Assembly: GCA_964552955.1 (NCBI GenBank)
Contig: CAZKIU010000011.1
Span: 24,991-88,990, forward strand
Source: UBA1413 sp964552955
GTDB lineage: Bacteria > Bacteroidota > Bacteroidia > Bacteroidales > Prolixibacteraceae
Length of the DNA stretch: 64,000 nt
Reading direction: 5' to 3'
The notes under the pieces are model-generated. The model saw only the letters and a list, made by a program, of their open reading frames with translations, did no database searches and had not been told where the DNA came from. Every line of letters starts with the position of its first letter. The first letter of the stretch is position 1. The translations under genes were made by a program, and so were the position numbers. This document shows positions 1 to 9,253 of this stretch, piece by piece.

Positions 1-238
1 TCACGACCAGGAGGTCGATTTTTTTGTCACGGAGCAGCCTGGCGGCCTGTTCCATTTCTGTCAGTTCCGCGTTGGTGATGGTGAGGGGGAGGTGCACCCA
101 TCCCAGGAAATCATTTCCTGGGCCTGTTTTTCCCCAGAGCGCCTTATTGTTTACTTCTGTTTCCCCGGCAAGGGCATCGATACAGGCCTGGTCGATAAAG
201 CCTAATGCCCTGGCGTAATTCAACTTGATATTTTCCAT
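1..238 (-). CDS. pgi: Glucose-6-phosphate isomerase, N-terminal fragment (runs off the window)
   Basis: Only the first 79 codons are inside the window. They read MENIKLNYARALGFI... and include KTGPGNDFLGWVHLP and end in DLLVV, which matches the N-terminus of the bacterial glucose-6-phosphate isomerase type seen in Firmicutes and Bacteroidota (GAGNDFLGW-like segment followed by the strand leading to the sugar-phosphate binding SIS core). The enzyme interconverts glucose-6-phosphate and fructose-6-phosphate in the cytoplasm. The ATG at 238 lies 7 bp downstream of the gpsA stop, so the two are probably co-transcribed. The catalytic part lies outside the window and cannot be checked. Confidence 0.85.
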   Translation of the reverse strand, partial: MENIKLNYARALGFIDQACIDALAGETEVNNKALWGKTGPGNDFLGWVHLPLTITNAELTEMEQAARLLRDKKIDLLVV

Positions 239-245
239 GGTATTT

Positions 246-1238
246 TTACGTTAGTTTTTCTGTCAGTTTCAGGATTTCCTTACGGGGTGCCCGGCCGTTG
301 TAGAGAATCTGATAGACTGCCTCACAGATGGGCATCTCCACCTTGTATTTCTCATTGATCTCCCTGATGATTTTTACCGAATAATAGCCTTCGGCCACCA
401 TATGCATCTCGAGTTGGGCGGTTCTGACCGAATAGCCCTTGCCGATCATGGTGCCGAAGGTACGGTTCCGGCTGAACTGGCTGTAGGCCGTCACCAGCAG
501 GTCGCCCAGGTAAACCGAACTTTTAATGTCACGGCTGATGGGATGGACCTTATCCACAAACCTTTTAATCTCCTGGATGGCATTAGCGATGAGCACCGCC
601 TGGAAGTTGTCGCCGTACATCAGTCCATGTACAATCCCTGCAGCAATGGCGATGATGTTCTTGATCACCGAACTGTATTCGGTTCCCCAGATGTCATCGA
701 TGGTTCCCGCTTTAATGTAACTGCATTGCAAAAGGGAGGCGAACTCCCTGCCGTTGTTTTCATCGCTGCAGGCCACCGTCAGGTAAGAGAGTTTCTCCAA
801 GGCCACCTCTTCGGCATGGCAGGGACCCGCCAGCACTCCAATCGACTCATAGGGTATCTGGAAAGCCTGGTGCAGGAATTCTCCCACTACGACATTCTCC
901 CCCGGAACCAGCCCCTTGACGCCCGACACCACGAATTTCCCGGAAAGGTCCACCGTGAGCTGTGCCAGGGTTTCCTGCAGAAAGGCGGCAGGGATGGCAA
1001 TCACCAGAATGTCACAGGCTGAAGCTACTTCGTTGAGATCAGAAGAAAAAACGATTCTATCCGTGTCAAATTCCACCCCGCGGAGATAACCCGGGTTGTT
1101 CTTATATTGCCGGAAAAGCTCAATATTCTCTTCGCTCCGGATAAACCAGTGGATGGAGGGTAGGTTTTCCAGCAATATCTTGGCAATGGCGGTAGCCCAG
1201 CTCCCGCTTCCGATGACACCTGCTTTTTTGCTTTTCAA
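246..1238 (-). CDS. gpsA: Glycerol-3-phosphate dehydrogenase [NAD(P)+]
   Basis: This 330-residue cytoplasmic enzyme reduces dihydroxyacetone phosphate to sn-glycerol-3-phosphate for phospholipid synthesis. The Rossmann motif GSGSWA is at residues 10-15, the SGVKG catalytic-lysine segment is near residue 107, and the C-terminal half has the conserved NIIAIAAGI and GDLLVTAYSQFSRNR helices of the family; length is normal. The start appears to be TTG at 1238: an in-frame stop lies just upstream, no ATG fits before the GxGxW loop, and a TAGATTTG promoter element sits about 33 bp upstream. The preceding gene on the strand is lysS and the next is pgi, 7 bp away. Confidence 0.95.
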   Translation of the reverse strand: MKSKKAGVIGSGSWATAIAKILLENLPSIHWFIRSEENIELFRQYKNNPGYLRGVEFDTDRIVFSSDLNEVASACDILVIAIPAAFLQETLAQLTVDLSGKFVVSGVKGLVPGENVVVGEFLHQAFQIPYESIGVLAGPCHAEEVALEKLSYLTVACSDENNGREFASLLQCSYIKAGTIDDIWGTEYSSVIKNIIAIAAGIVHGLMYGDNFQAVLIANAIQEIKRFVDKVHPISRDIKSSVYLGDLLVTAYSQFSRNRTFGTMIGKGYSVRTAQLEMHMVAEGYYSVKIIREINEKYKVEMPICEAVYQILYNGRAPRKEILKLTEKLT

Positions 1239-1270
1239 AATCTCTGTTTTAGGTACTTACCCCGGTCATA

Positions 1271-1278
1271 CAAATCTA
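1271..1278 (-). promoter_or_regulatory. Predicted -7 promoter element for gpsA-pgi
   Basis: The minus strand reads TAGATTTG, matching the Bacteroidota -7 consensus TAnnTTTG. Transcription would start about 6 bases downstream, leaving a short leader before the TTG start at 1238. Confidence 0.5.
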
Positions 1279-1357
1279 GCCTCTTTTTCTGTCCGATATG
1301 TTTTGGATGGCGATATTATGGGTCGTCACTCCGTGGGATATCCTTCAGGAAAGGGGG

Positions 1358-3097
1358 TCATTCGCCTTTTTCGAGCCACTCCCTGACTTGGACGGGGGTG
1401 GGATTTTGAAGCTCAAGTTTATTTTTTTTGTTATAACCGCAGATTTCCTGGTGCAGCTTGGTGAACTTTCCGGCTTCCCTGAGTTTAGCCGTAGAGGTAT
1501 AACCCAGTTTCTTAAGCACCTCAATCCATTCGGGAGGAATGCCCAGGGCGAGGAAATCATCGGTGGCCAGGGCCGCTTCCGGCGCATGGATTTCAGGTTT
1601 CATCTGGGGAAAGAAGAGCACATCCTGGATGGAGAGGTTATTGGTCATAAACATGGTCAGGCGGTCGATGCCGATACCCATGCCTGAAGTAGGAGGCATG
1701 CCATATTCCAGGGCACGCAGGAAATCATTGTCGATGAACATGGCTTCGTCATCCCCTTTTTCAGAGAGCCGGAGCTGTTCCTCGAACCTCTCGCGCTGAT
1801 CGATGGGGTCGTTCAGTTCGGAATAAGCATTGGCCAATTCCTTGCCGAAGACCATCAGCTCGAACCGTTCGGTGACCCCGGGCTCGGAACGGTGCATCTT
1901 TGTCAGGGGTGACATTTCCACCGGATAGTCGATGATGAAGGTCGGTTGAATATAATGATGTTCACACTTCTCACCGAAAATGGCGTCGATCAGTTTCCCT
2001 TTGCCCATGTCGGGGGTGGTCTCGATGCCCAGCTTGTCACAGATTTGCCTCAGCTCCTCCTCGTTTTTATCTCTGATATCGTAACCGGTATGGGTTTTGA
2101 TGGCTTCGACCATCGTCACCCGGGGATAAGGGGCCTTGAAGTCGATCAGCTGCCCGCCCAGTTCTACCTGGGTAGTGCCATGGAGGGCCAGGGCTACTCT
2201 TTCGATCATCTTTTCGGTAAAGTCCATCATCCAGAAGTAATCCTTGTAGGCCACATAGATCTCGAGCACTGTAAATTCCGGATTGTGGGTGCGGTCCATT
2301 CCTTCGTTGCGGAAGTCCCTGGCAAATTCATAGACTCCGTCAAACCCGCCAACAATCAGCCGTTTCAGGTAAAGTTCGTTGGCGATACGCAGGTACAGCG
2401 GGATGTCAAGGGTGTTGTGATGGGTGATGAAGGGGCGGGCGGCTGCTCCCCCCGGGATGGGCTGCAGAATGGGGGTTTCCACCTCGAGGTAACCGTATTC
2501 GTTGAACATCTCCCGCATGGTGTTGATGATTTTCGTCCTTTTAACAAAAACATCCCTGACCTGTGGGTTGACGATCAGGTCGACATAGCGCATCCGATAC
2601 CGTTGTTCCACGTCGGTGAAGGCGTCAAAGAGGACCCCCTCTTTTTCCTTGACCACAGGCAGGGGCCGGAGGGCTTTGCTTAACAGGGTGAGTTCCTTGA
2701 CGTGGACCGAAATCTCCCCCATCTGGGTGACAAAAACATACCCTTTCACCCCAATGGTGTCGCCTATATCGAGCAGTTTGCGGAACACTTCATTGTAGAG
2801 GGTTTTATCCTCTCCGGGGCAGAGTTCGTCACGGTTGACATAAAGCTGTATGCGGCCTGAGGAATCCTGGAGTTCGGCAAAGGAAGCTTTTCCCATGATC
2901 CGTTGGTTCATCAGCCTGCCGGCCAGACACACATCGCTGAAGTGGCCGGCATTAGGGTCGAAACCTGCCTTAATCTCCGCCGCCATGGCATTCACCGGGT
3001 ACCTGGCCGCCGGATATGGATCAATACCCAGTTCCCGTAATCTGCGGAGGGAGTTTCTGCGAATCTCCTCCTGTTCGCTTAACATCATATTTGCCAT
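1358..3097 (-). CDS. lysS: Lysine--tRNA ligase, class II
   Basis: A 579-residue class II synthetase that charges tRNA-Lys. The N-terminal OB-fold anticodon-binding domain covers about residues 50-160 (LAGRLMNQRIMGKASFAELQ). Catalytic motif 2 appears as FRNEGMDRTHNPEFT and motif 3 as GMGIGIDRLTMF around residue 475. After motif 3 there is an extra C-terminal segment of about 75 residues (from APEAALATDD) with a small helical HhH-like look, as in many Bacteroidota LysS. I chose ATG 3097: an open frame extends to a TTG at 3121, but that TTG lies inside the TATCTTTG promoter element, so it should not be transcribed. Confidence 0.95.
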   Translation of the reverse strand: MANMMLSEQEEIRRNSLRRLRELGIDPYPAARYPVNAMAAEIKAGFDPNAGHFSDVCLAGRLMNQRIMGKASFAELQDSSGRIQLYVNRDELCPGEDKTLYNEVFRKLLDIGDTIGVKGYVFVTQMGEISVHVKELTLLSKALRPLPVVKEKEGVLFDAFTDVEQRYRMRYVDLIVNPQVRDVFVKRTKIINTMREMFNEYGYLEVETPILQPIPGGAAARPFITHHNTLDIPLYLRIANELYLKRLIVGGFDGVYEFARDFRNEGMDRTHNPEFTVLEIYVAYKDYFWMMDFTEKMIERVALALHGTTQVELGGQLIDFKAPYPRVTMVEAIKTHTGYDIRDKNEEELRQICDKLGIETTPDMGKGKLIDAIFGEKCEHHYIQPTFIIDYPVEMSPLTKMHRSEPGVTERFELMVFGKELANAYSELNDPIDQRERFEEQLRLSEKGDDEAMFIDNDFLRALEYGMPPTSGMGIGIDRLTMFMTNNLSIQDVLFFPQMKPEIHAPEAALATDDFLALGIPPEWIEVLKKLGYTSTAKLREAGKFTKLHQEICGYNKKNKLELQNPTPVQVREWLEKGE

Positions 3098-3118
3098 CTG
3101 ATTGCCTGAAAAAACGCT

Positions 3119-3126
3119 CAAAGATA
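3119..3126 (-). promoter_or_regulatory. Predicted -7 promoter element for lysS
   Basis: TATCTTTG on the minus strand matches TAnnTTTG. It lies 22 bp before the ATG at 3097 and decides the start choice for lysS. Confidence 0.55.
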
Positions 3127-3281
3127 AGAAAAAAGAATCTGACGGGATGGTTAAGCCACAACCAGTTAGGCTTCGATCAGAAAAATACAGTAGTACGAAA
3201 TGATTGTAAGTGATTGAAAATCAATGGCAGGAAATTGTAATGCCGGGAATGGTTTTAATTCGGTTATCATTTTTCAATTCT

Positions 3282-3289
3282 TATCTTTG
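3282..3289 (+). promoter_or_regulatory. Predicted -7 promoter element for recJ
   Basis: TATCTTTG followed by C matches TAnnTTTG(C). It is 40 bp upstream of the recJ ATG and faces away from the lysS promoter in the divergent intergenic region. Confidence 0.55.
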
Positions 3290-3329
3290 CATTAAATATG
3301 CACGGATGGCCACGGCAGAAAGGTGAAGA

Positions 3330-5051
3330 ATGAATAGAATCTGGAGTATTAAGCCGCAGGGTGATATCAATGATATAAAACACCTGTCCGCAGCATTGAA
3401 TGTTAACATGGTGATTGCTAATTTATTGGCTCAGCGTGGCGTAAAGACATTCAATGAGGCGAGGAGTTTTTTTCGTCCCAGGCTGACTGATCTTCATGAT
3501 CCCTTTCTGATGAAGGATATGGACAAGGCCGTTGAGCGGTTGGAGCGGGCCATCACGAATCAGGAGAAGGTATTGATTTATGGGGATTATGATGTAGATG
3601 GGACCACTTCGGTGGCAATGATATATCTTTTTCTGAAGGATTACCTCTCACAGATCGATTTTTACATTCCCGACCGGTATACCGAGGGGTATGGGATATC
3701 GCCGCAGAGCATTGATTTTGCGGCTGATGAAAATTTCTCATTGGTTATTGTTCTGGATTGTGGCATCAAGGCGGTGGAGAAGGTGAAAGCGGCGCAGGAG
3801 CGCGGGGTGGATTTCATCATTTGTGACCATCACAATCCGGGGGAGACCATACCGGAAGCCGTAGCGGTTCTGGATCCGAAGCGGCCCAACTGCCCCTATC
3901 CTTACAAGGAGTTGTCGGGATGCGGTGTGGGGTTCAAGTTGCTGCAGGCCTATACGATGCGGAATCAGATCAATCAGGATAAGCTTTTTGATCTCCTTGA
4001 CCTGGTCGTCGTCAGCATAGCCTCCGACATCGTTCCCATCACTGGAGAGAACCGGGTGTTGGCCTGGTACGGGTTGAAGAAACTCAACAACAACCCCGGA
4101 ATGGGTTTACAGACCATCATCAATTTTGCGGGGCTGAATGGGGAGGAGATTTCGATCAGTGATATTGTTTTCAAGATAGGGCCGCGGCTGAATGCCTCTG
4201 GGCGCATTGAGCATGGTAAGAAGTCGGTGCAGATCCTGGTCTCTGTCGATACGGTCAGTTCAGATGCCCTCGGTGAAGAAATTGACTCATTCAATGAAAT
4301 CCGCAAGACGCTGGACCGTGATATCACGCAGGATGCGCTGGACATGATCGAAAGGGATGAGGTGATGAAGAATCGCCACAGCACGGTGATCTATAACCGG
4401 GACTGGCACAAGGGGGTGGTAGGCATTGTGGCCTCGCGGCTCACTGAATTCTATTACCGGCCGACGGTTGTGCTCACCGAATCGAACGGGTTTGCCACGG
4501 GTTCGGCCCGGTCGGTTAAGGATTTTGACCTGTATGAGGCGATAGGAGCCTGCAGTGATTTGCTGGAGTCCTATGGCGGTCACATGTTTGCAGCAGGTCT
4601 GACCTTGAAAATTGAAAATGTCAGGGCTTTCTCAGAGCGGTTTGAGGAGATCGTGGCCAAGTCAGCGGCCACCCGGCAACAGTCGCAGACCATCGAGGTC
4701 GACGCCAAACTGGCCCTGCACGAGATCACACCCCGTTTTTTCAGGGTATTGAAGCAGTTTGCCCCCTTTGGCCCGCACAACAACAGTCCAGTTTTTGTCA
4801 CGGAGGATGTCATTGATGCCGGCAGCAGCCGGCTGGTGGGCAAAAACCTGGAACATATCAAACTGGACCTGATGGAACCCGATGCTTCTTCGGGGATATT
4901 TGCAGGGATCGCCTTTAACATGGCTTCCAAGTTCCCGGTCATCCAATCGGGGACGCCCTTTGATATTTGTTATTCCGTCGAGTTGAACGAATTCCGGGGA
5001 AAAACCAATCTACAGCTTAACATCAAGGATATCCGGACCAAGACCTCGTGA
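3330..5051 (+). CDS. recJ: Single-stranded-DNA-specific exonuclease RecJ
   Basis: A 573-residue 5'-to-3' single-strand exonuclease of recombination and repair. DHH-domain motifs are intact: DYDVDG at residues 86-91 (metal binding), DCGIK, and the signature DHHNP at 166-170. The GPRLNASGRI segment follows, then a DHHA1 domain with GIVASRLTEFYYRPTVVL, GSARS and GGHMFAAGL near residue 416, and a C-terminal OB-like domain. Length matches RecJ of Bacteroidota. The ATG at 3330 follows a TATCTTTG promoter by 40 bp. The gene ends one base before the stop of the convergent acyltransferase gene, so the two stop codons abut with no room for a terminator. Confidence 0.95.
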   Translation: MNRIWSIKPQGDINDIKHLSAALNVNMVIANLLAQRGVKTFNEARSFFRPRLTDLHDPFLMKDMDKAVERLERAITNQEKVLIYGDYDVDGTTSVAMIYLFLKDYLSQIDFYIPDRYTEGYGISPQSIDFAADENFSLVIVLDCGIKAVEKVKAAQERGVDFIICDHHNPGETIPEAVAVLDPKRPNCPYPYKELSGCGVGFKLLQAYTMRNQINQDKLFDLLDLVVVSIASDIVPITGENRVLAWYGLKKLNNNPGMGLQTIINFAGLNGEEISISDIVFKIGPRLNASGRIEHGKKSVQILVSVDTVSSDALGEEIDSFNEIRKTLDRDITQDALDMIERDEVMKNRHSTVIYNRDWHKGVVGIVASRLTEFYYRPTVVLTESNGFATGSARSVKDFDLYEAIGACSDLLESYGGHMFAAGLTLKIENVRAFSERFEEIVAKSAATRQQSQTIEVDAKLALHEITPRFFRVLKQFAPFGPHNNSPVFVTEDVIDAGSSRLVGKNLEHIKLDLMEPDASSGIFAGIAFNMASKFPVIQSGTPFDICYSVELNEFRGKTNLQLNIKDIRTKTS

Positions 5052-6203
5052 TTACGATCTGAAGACTTCTTCAGCGATGAGGGCATTTTCCACGGGCCGG
5101 GCATACATTCTGGTAAAGCGGCGGGCGACCTCTTCCGGCTTATAGGGTATAGAGGCCTGGGCTTTAGCGATCATATTCTTGAATTCCATGATATCGGCAG
5201 AAGTATAGTAATCGGTGAATTCACCGGTGCCGTTTTCCAGTTCGTAAGCGACGTAATTATAAGGCCATAATTTATAGTACTGGTGGATACGATGGTCGAT
5301 ACGTTCGGCCAGGAGTTGCAGGAACTCATTGACGGGCAGCTCGTTGTTTTTCTCCAGGAAGCTGGTCAGGATGGGGCGGCCGAAGGAGAAGTGAACTCTG
5401 CCCTTAGGATTGATAAGCCCCATCGACATACTCCGGAGGTCATCCTCCGGGGTTTTCTGATAACCATCGGTTTCCTTCATGATCAGTTCGGTGACCTTGG
5501 AGATTCCGCAAGGTTCCAGTTCGTAGGAGATGGAAAGGGGGACCACGGTCAGTTCCCCGAAACCGTCGGCCAGGTTTTTGGTGTTGCTGAGGTTGAGCAT
5601 CTTCAGAATGGCCAGGTGCGTCTGGTCATTCCCGTCTTTGGTCCTCCCTTCCCGCTGGGCGATCCATACCGAGAGATTGTCGGTGGTAATGGATTTACGG
5701 ATATAGGAAGAGAGTTTTTTGGAGGCCTCCAGCAACTCACGGGCGGCGATATTCCTTTTAACGACGAAGGCCCTGTTGAGTTTGACCACATGGGTAATCC
5801 AGTCGTAGATCAGCAGGTTATCGCCGATGGCGATCTGGGTGGTGTTCAGACCTGACTGGAACATGACATAGTTCAGAAAGGCTGCATCGAGAACAATATC
5901 CCTGTGGTTCGAAATAAAAAGATAAGGCTTCTTCTTGTCGAGGTACTCCAGTCCGCTCGTCGTAAGACCGCTGGTGGTGGTTTTGAGGATTCTTTCCACC
6001 AGCCGTGAAACGAAGTGGTGTTGCAACTGCTCTATGGTTTTCACTTCGGAAAGCTGTTTCCGCAGGTGCATCTCTTTATGTTCATCGGGGAAGAGTAATC
6101 TGAATACTTCCGTAAAGGCCGGATCTTCCAGAAGTAATCCTATTTTTTGAGGAACTTCGGCGTCGGTATACGGACGAATATCCTCATATTCACTCAATTC
6201 CAT
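5052..6203 (-). CDS. PlsC/PlsB-like glycerolipid acyltransferase
   Basis: A 383-residue protein with one acyltransferase (LPLAT) domain starting near residue 90. The block I read is SNHRDIVLDAAFLN with His100; the glycerol-binding block appears as WIAQREGRTKDGNDQTH and the third block as VVPLSISYE. These are the features of 1-acyl-glycerol-3-phosphate acyltransferases, which transfer acyl chains to glycerol phosphate lipids at the inner membrane. The histidine-aspartate spacing is odd: His100 to Asp106 is HX5D, whereas the family norm is HX4D (Asp102 is also near). No clear transmembrane segment is seen. Substrate is not decidable from sequence. It converges on recJ. Confidence 0.75.
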   Translation of the reverse strand: MELSEYEDIRPYTDAEVPQKIGLLLEDPAFTEVFRLLFPDEHKEMHLRKQLSEVKTIEQLQHHFVSRLVERILKTTTSGLTTSGLEYLDKKKPYLFISNHRDIVLDAAFLNYVMFQSGLNTTQIAIGDNLLIYDWITHVVKLNRAFVVKRNIAARELLEASKKLSSYIRKSITTDNLSVWIAQREGRTKDGNDQTHLAILKMLNLSNTKNLADGFGELTVVPLSISYELEPCGISKVTELIMKETDGYQKTPEDDLRSMSMGLINPKGRVHFSFGRPILTSFLEKNNELPVNEFLQLLAERIDHRIHQYYKLWPYNYVAYELENGTGEFTDYYTSADIMEFKNMIAKAQASIPYKPEEVARRFTRMYARPVENALIAEEVFRS

Positions 6204-6246
6204 GATAAGTATGGTTTAATTCAGGACAAAGTAACTAAAATAGTCG

Positions 6247-8286
6247 TTAGAAGTGGTATCTCACCTGCATTTTTAACTCTCTTTTACAATTGCCCTCTCT
6301 CAGGTCGTTGCCTGACCCGGTAGAGGATCGGTCGAACCAGGTGGTAAGGCCCATTTTGACCCAGGCGTCGAGGTGGTTGGATAGGTGGATTTTAAGATTC
6401 AGGTAGTTGCGGAGGCCATGGCCATAGCAGGTCAGGGAGGAGAAAGAATAGAGGAGGTCGTTTTCGAAGGTATATATAGCAGAAGAGGTGGAGCTGGTAT
6501 GGAACCAGGCTGTTCTGAAGGAGGAGGTCAGGGGAATGTGCTGTGGTTTCCATGCGATATCATGACAGAGGAGGATGCCCTTTTCGGGAGAGGAGGTGTC
6601 GAGGTAGATCCCCTCGATGCGCCATCGTAGGGCAAGGGCAGGGTGGGGGGAGTAGTCGGTCTGGAGCCTGAGGTTGTGCTGGTGGATGGTTTCCTGACGG
6701 TAGAGGGCATCGGGGGTGGTTTTTTTCTGGTAGGTTTTGGAGCGGTAGCGGAGGTATCCTGAGATCCGGGAGGATGGGTGCAGGTCGGCTCTCAGGGTAG
6801 TCAGGCTGCCGGTGGAGGGGCCTGCGGTGGTATAGAGGATCCAGGGTGAGCGGTGCCAGTCGGCGGAGGCGGTGAGGGAGAGGCCGGGAGCCGGGAGCAG
6901 GCGGAGGGCAGCAAAGAGGCCGGTTTCGTTGGCACAGCGGCTATGGGCGGCAAAAGCCCCTCCCCAGAGGGCATGGTAGTCGCGATCGAAATGGCGGAAG
7001 GAGAGGACCACCGCCAGTTGGTCGTGGAGCCGGGCCTCCAGGCCCTGGATGAACGCCTGACCCCCGGGGCAGGAGATGGCGGCCTCCCCGAAGAACTGAA
7101 AGTCGCCCCTGATCCATCGGTAGTCGCACCCTGCATTGACCACCCTTTCCCCCCTGAAATAATATCGTTCATAGAGTTGATGGCCTGGTTCCATGGGCAG
7201 GGAAAAGAGAGAGGCCATGGCGGTAACGCCGGCTTTCAGTCCGGGCCTGGCCCATCGGTAAAAGAGGGCTCCTGTCGATTCCCTGACTGCATTTTTTGTT
7301 TCCCTCTCGGAGGGGGTGCGGTGGTAACCCGAGGCTGGCAGGGAGGAGACTACCAGGGAGGAGTCACTGCGCTCTTCCAGGTTGGCGTCTCTCTTCCGGG
7401 AAGAGAGAAAGAGGTGGAGGCGGTGGTTGTGGTGGTGGAAGGCCACGGCGACTCCCCTGAAAAAGCGGTTTTCATCAGAGGAGGTATGGGGTTTGACATA
7501 GGTGAGGTTTTTGGAGCCTTGCAGGATATCGGTGTTTCCTGACATGGTAAAGCCCTGCCAGATCACTCCCCCCTGGCCGGTACCGGCGGTGAAATCGCCC
7601 AGGATGACCCGTGGTATCAGATCGTTGATTTTAAGGGAGACAAAGCCGGAGGTGTGGTCGAAGCCTCTCTCTCCCGATCCTCCAAAGAGCGGTTCTCCCG
7701 GATCCTTGTCGGCGGTGATGCCTGCCTGGAGGCTGCCCCTTTTTTCAAAGCGGTATTTGACATAAAGCCCCATGGGGTTCCCGGGGTAGGCAGGAGGTTT
7801 CTCTTCAAGGGAGGTAAAGCCCCTGGCCAGAGGGAAGGTACGGTTCCCCCGGACCAGCAGGTCATGGTAGCCTCTTCCCCAGCGAAGGGTATCATCACCG
7901 GTAGGGGTTTTCGTAGCCCCTGTTGTTATGAAAAAGGAGATTTTCATGACCATTTCCCTGTTCATGCCAGGAAGAGAGGCCAGCTCATAGATGGAATAGA
8001 AGGGGCCGAATCTCTCCCGGAAAGAGAGGAGGGTTGCGGCTACTTCTTCGGTGATAAAGGGGATGTCAAGCAGTTCCTCCCGGTCTGCGGTGTTGATATT
8101 GACAGGGTGGTCTGCTTTGTCCCGGAGTTCTTCCATCCAGGTGGGGGTCTCCTCCTCATCGGGAGTTTCGCCCGCCAGGGCTTCCAGGAAGTCGTTGAAA
8201 TCCCCGGGCGTGGGGGCAGGGCGTTGGCTCAGAAGTGGGCCGGCGGAGAGCAGGGCCACCAGGGAGAGCAGAAGGTGGGGTTTCAT
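6247..8286 (-). CDS. Secreted helix-hairpin-helix protein with a C-terminal beta-barrel-like region
   Basis: I start this at ATG 8286 (679 aa) because MKPHLLLSLVALLSAGPLLSQ is a clear signal peptide and the ATG overlaps the upstream stop by 4 bp (ATGA). Residues about 60-125 carry ComEA-like helix-hairpin-helix repeats (VNINTADREELLDIPFI and YELASLPGM). The remaining 550 residues are rich in alternating aromatic/hydrophobic strands, many basic residues and end in YHF, which suggests an outer-membrane barrel. Large HhH-barrel proteins of this kind are common in Bacteroidota but have no known role to me. DNA binding by an exported HhH domain would be unusual; a structural role is equally possible. 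Confidence 0.65.
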   Translation of the reverse strand: MKPHLLLSLVALLSAGPLLSQRPAPTPGDFNDFLEALAGETPDEEETPTWMEELRDKADHPVNINTADREELLDIPFITEEVAATLLSFRERFGPFYSIYELASLPGMNREMVMKISFFITTGATKTPTGDDTLRWGRGYHDLLVRGNRTFPLARGFTSLEEKPPAYPGNPMGLYVKYRFEKRGSLQAGITADKDPGEPLFGGSGERGFDHTSGFVSLKINDLIPRVILGDFTAGTGQGGVIWQGFTMSGNTDILQGSKNLTYVKPHTSSDENRFFRGVAVAFHHHNHRLHLFLSSRKRDANLEERSDSSLVVSSLPASGYHRTPSERETKNAVRESTGALFYRWARPGLKAGVTAMASLFSLPMEPGHQLYERYYFRGERVVNAGCDYRWIRGDFQFFGEAAISCPGGQAFIQGLEARLHDQLAVVLSFRHFDRDYHALWGGAFAAHSRCANETGLFAALRLLPAPGLSLTASADWHRSPWILYTTAGPSTGSLTTLRADLHPSSRISGYLRYRSKTYQKKTTPDALYRQETIHQHNLRLQTDYSPHPALALRWRIEGIYLDTSSPEKGILLCHDIAWKPQHIPLTSSFRTAWFHTSSTSSAIYTFENDLLYSFSSLTCYGHGLRNYLNLKIHLSNHLDAWVKMGLTTWFDRSSTGSGNDLREGNCKRELKMQVRYHF

Positions 8287-9107
8287 AGGTGCCAGGTAAA
8301 GCCTGCGGCAGGGGTGAATCCCAGGATGCCATGGTAGCCGAAAGCGATGTCGAAGAGGGTTTTTCCGAGGCGGAATCCTGCACCGAGGGAAAAGGTGAGA
8401 GGAGGGGTGGCCATTCCGCATCGGAAGGAGAAGGTGGGGTGAGGCGAGATTTCAATACCTGTTTTGAGGCGGAAGGGGGTGCCGGACCATTTTTCGGTTT
8501 CAGTGCAGAGGAGGAGTTCCGGTGAGAGGGACCAGCAGGTGCCGCAGCGCACGCCGGTGGGTGTTTTTTCGCTGCCCCAGGGGGTGTGCATGCGCAGGCC
8601 TGCCGGGTTGGAGAGGTGGACCCCGGCGCGCAACCGGGGTGAGAGGGAGGCCATGAGGCCTCCTTCGAAGGTGGCCATCAGGCAGGGGGCCCTGTTTTCG
8701 GGGTAACGCATGGTGTAGAGGTCAAACTGAACCCCCGCGGTTATCTCCCTGCCCAGAAACATGGCATACCCCAGCGTCGCTTTTCTCTCACAATAGAGCG
8801 TGCCCCCCTCTTGGCTCAGGGTTAGGCCGAAAGCACTGCGATGAAGGGGAATCACCCCTCCTGCCCCCATCCGGGAGAGTTCCCTGAGCAGATAGGGGGA
8901 GTCATAGTGGAGATAGAAGGCATAATCCTGTTCAAAGGCGATCGCTGCCGGGTTACCAAAGAGCCATTCTGCTCCCGGCAGGGCCACCGTTGCCTGGGAT
9001 AAGGCCCTGGAACGGGCCCCCGTCATAATAGGGGTCATGGCCTGATTAACAGCGGGGACAAAACAGACCATTACGGAAATCAAAAAATGTAACGCCCATT
9101 TTTTCAT
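8283..9107 (-). CDS. PorV/PorQ-like outer membrane barrel protein
   Basis: A 274-residue protein from ATG 9107, where MKKWALHFLISVMVCFVPAV makes a signal peptide; a longer frame to 9140 would put a polar stretch in front of it. After cleavage it reads GARSRALSQATVALPGAEWLFGNPAAIAF, which resembles the GARAxGMGxAxVAxxDxxxxxxNPA start of the UPF0164/PorV/FadL-like barrel group. The rest alternates short strands and turns and ends in FTWHL. It overlaps the HhH-barrel gene by 4 bp and is almost certainly co-translated with it, so the two may form one envelope assembly. Function unknown. Confidence 0.6.
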   Translation of the reverse strand: MKKWALHFLISVMVCFVPAVNQAMTPIMTGARSRALSQATVALPGAEWLFGNPAAIAFEQDYAFYLHYDSPYLLRELSRMGAGGVIPLHRSAFGLTLSQEGGTLYCERKATLGYAMFLGREITAGVQFDLYTMRYPENRAPCLMATFEGGLMASLSPRLRAGVHLSNPAGLRMHTPWGSEKTPTGVRCGTCWSLSPELLLCTETEKWSGTPFRLKTGIEISPHPTFSFRCGMATPPLTFSLGAGFRLGKTLFDIAFGYHGILGFTPAAGFTWHL

Positions 9108-9253
9108 TTCGCAGGGAAGTGGTTTCGTGAAAAGGGTCATCCCAATTTACGAAAAAAACCACTTATCGCTCTCTGCAGAGCTCCGGATAATCGGGGTCAG
9201 AGTGGCCGGAAAGCTGCTTCAGCCGGTATTAAATGTTTACAAGGGGGAGGGGG

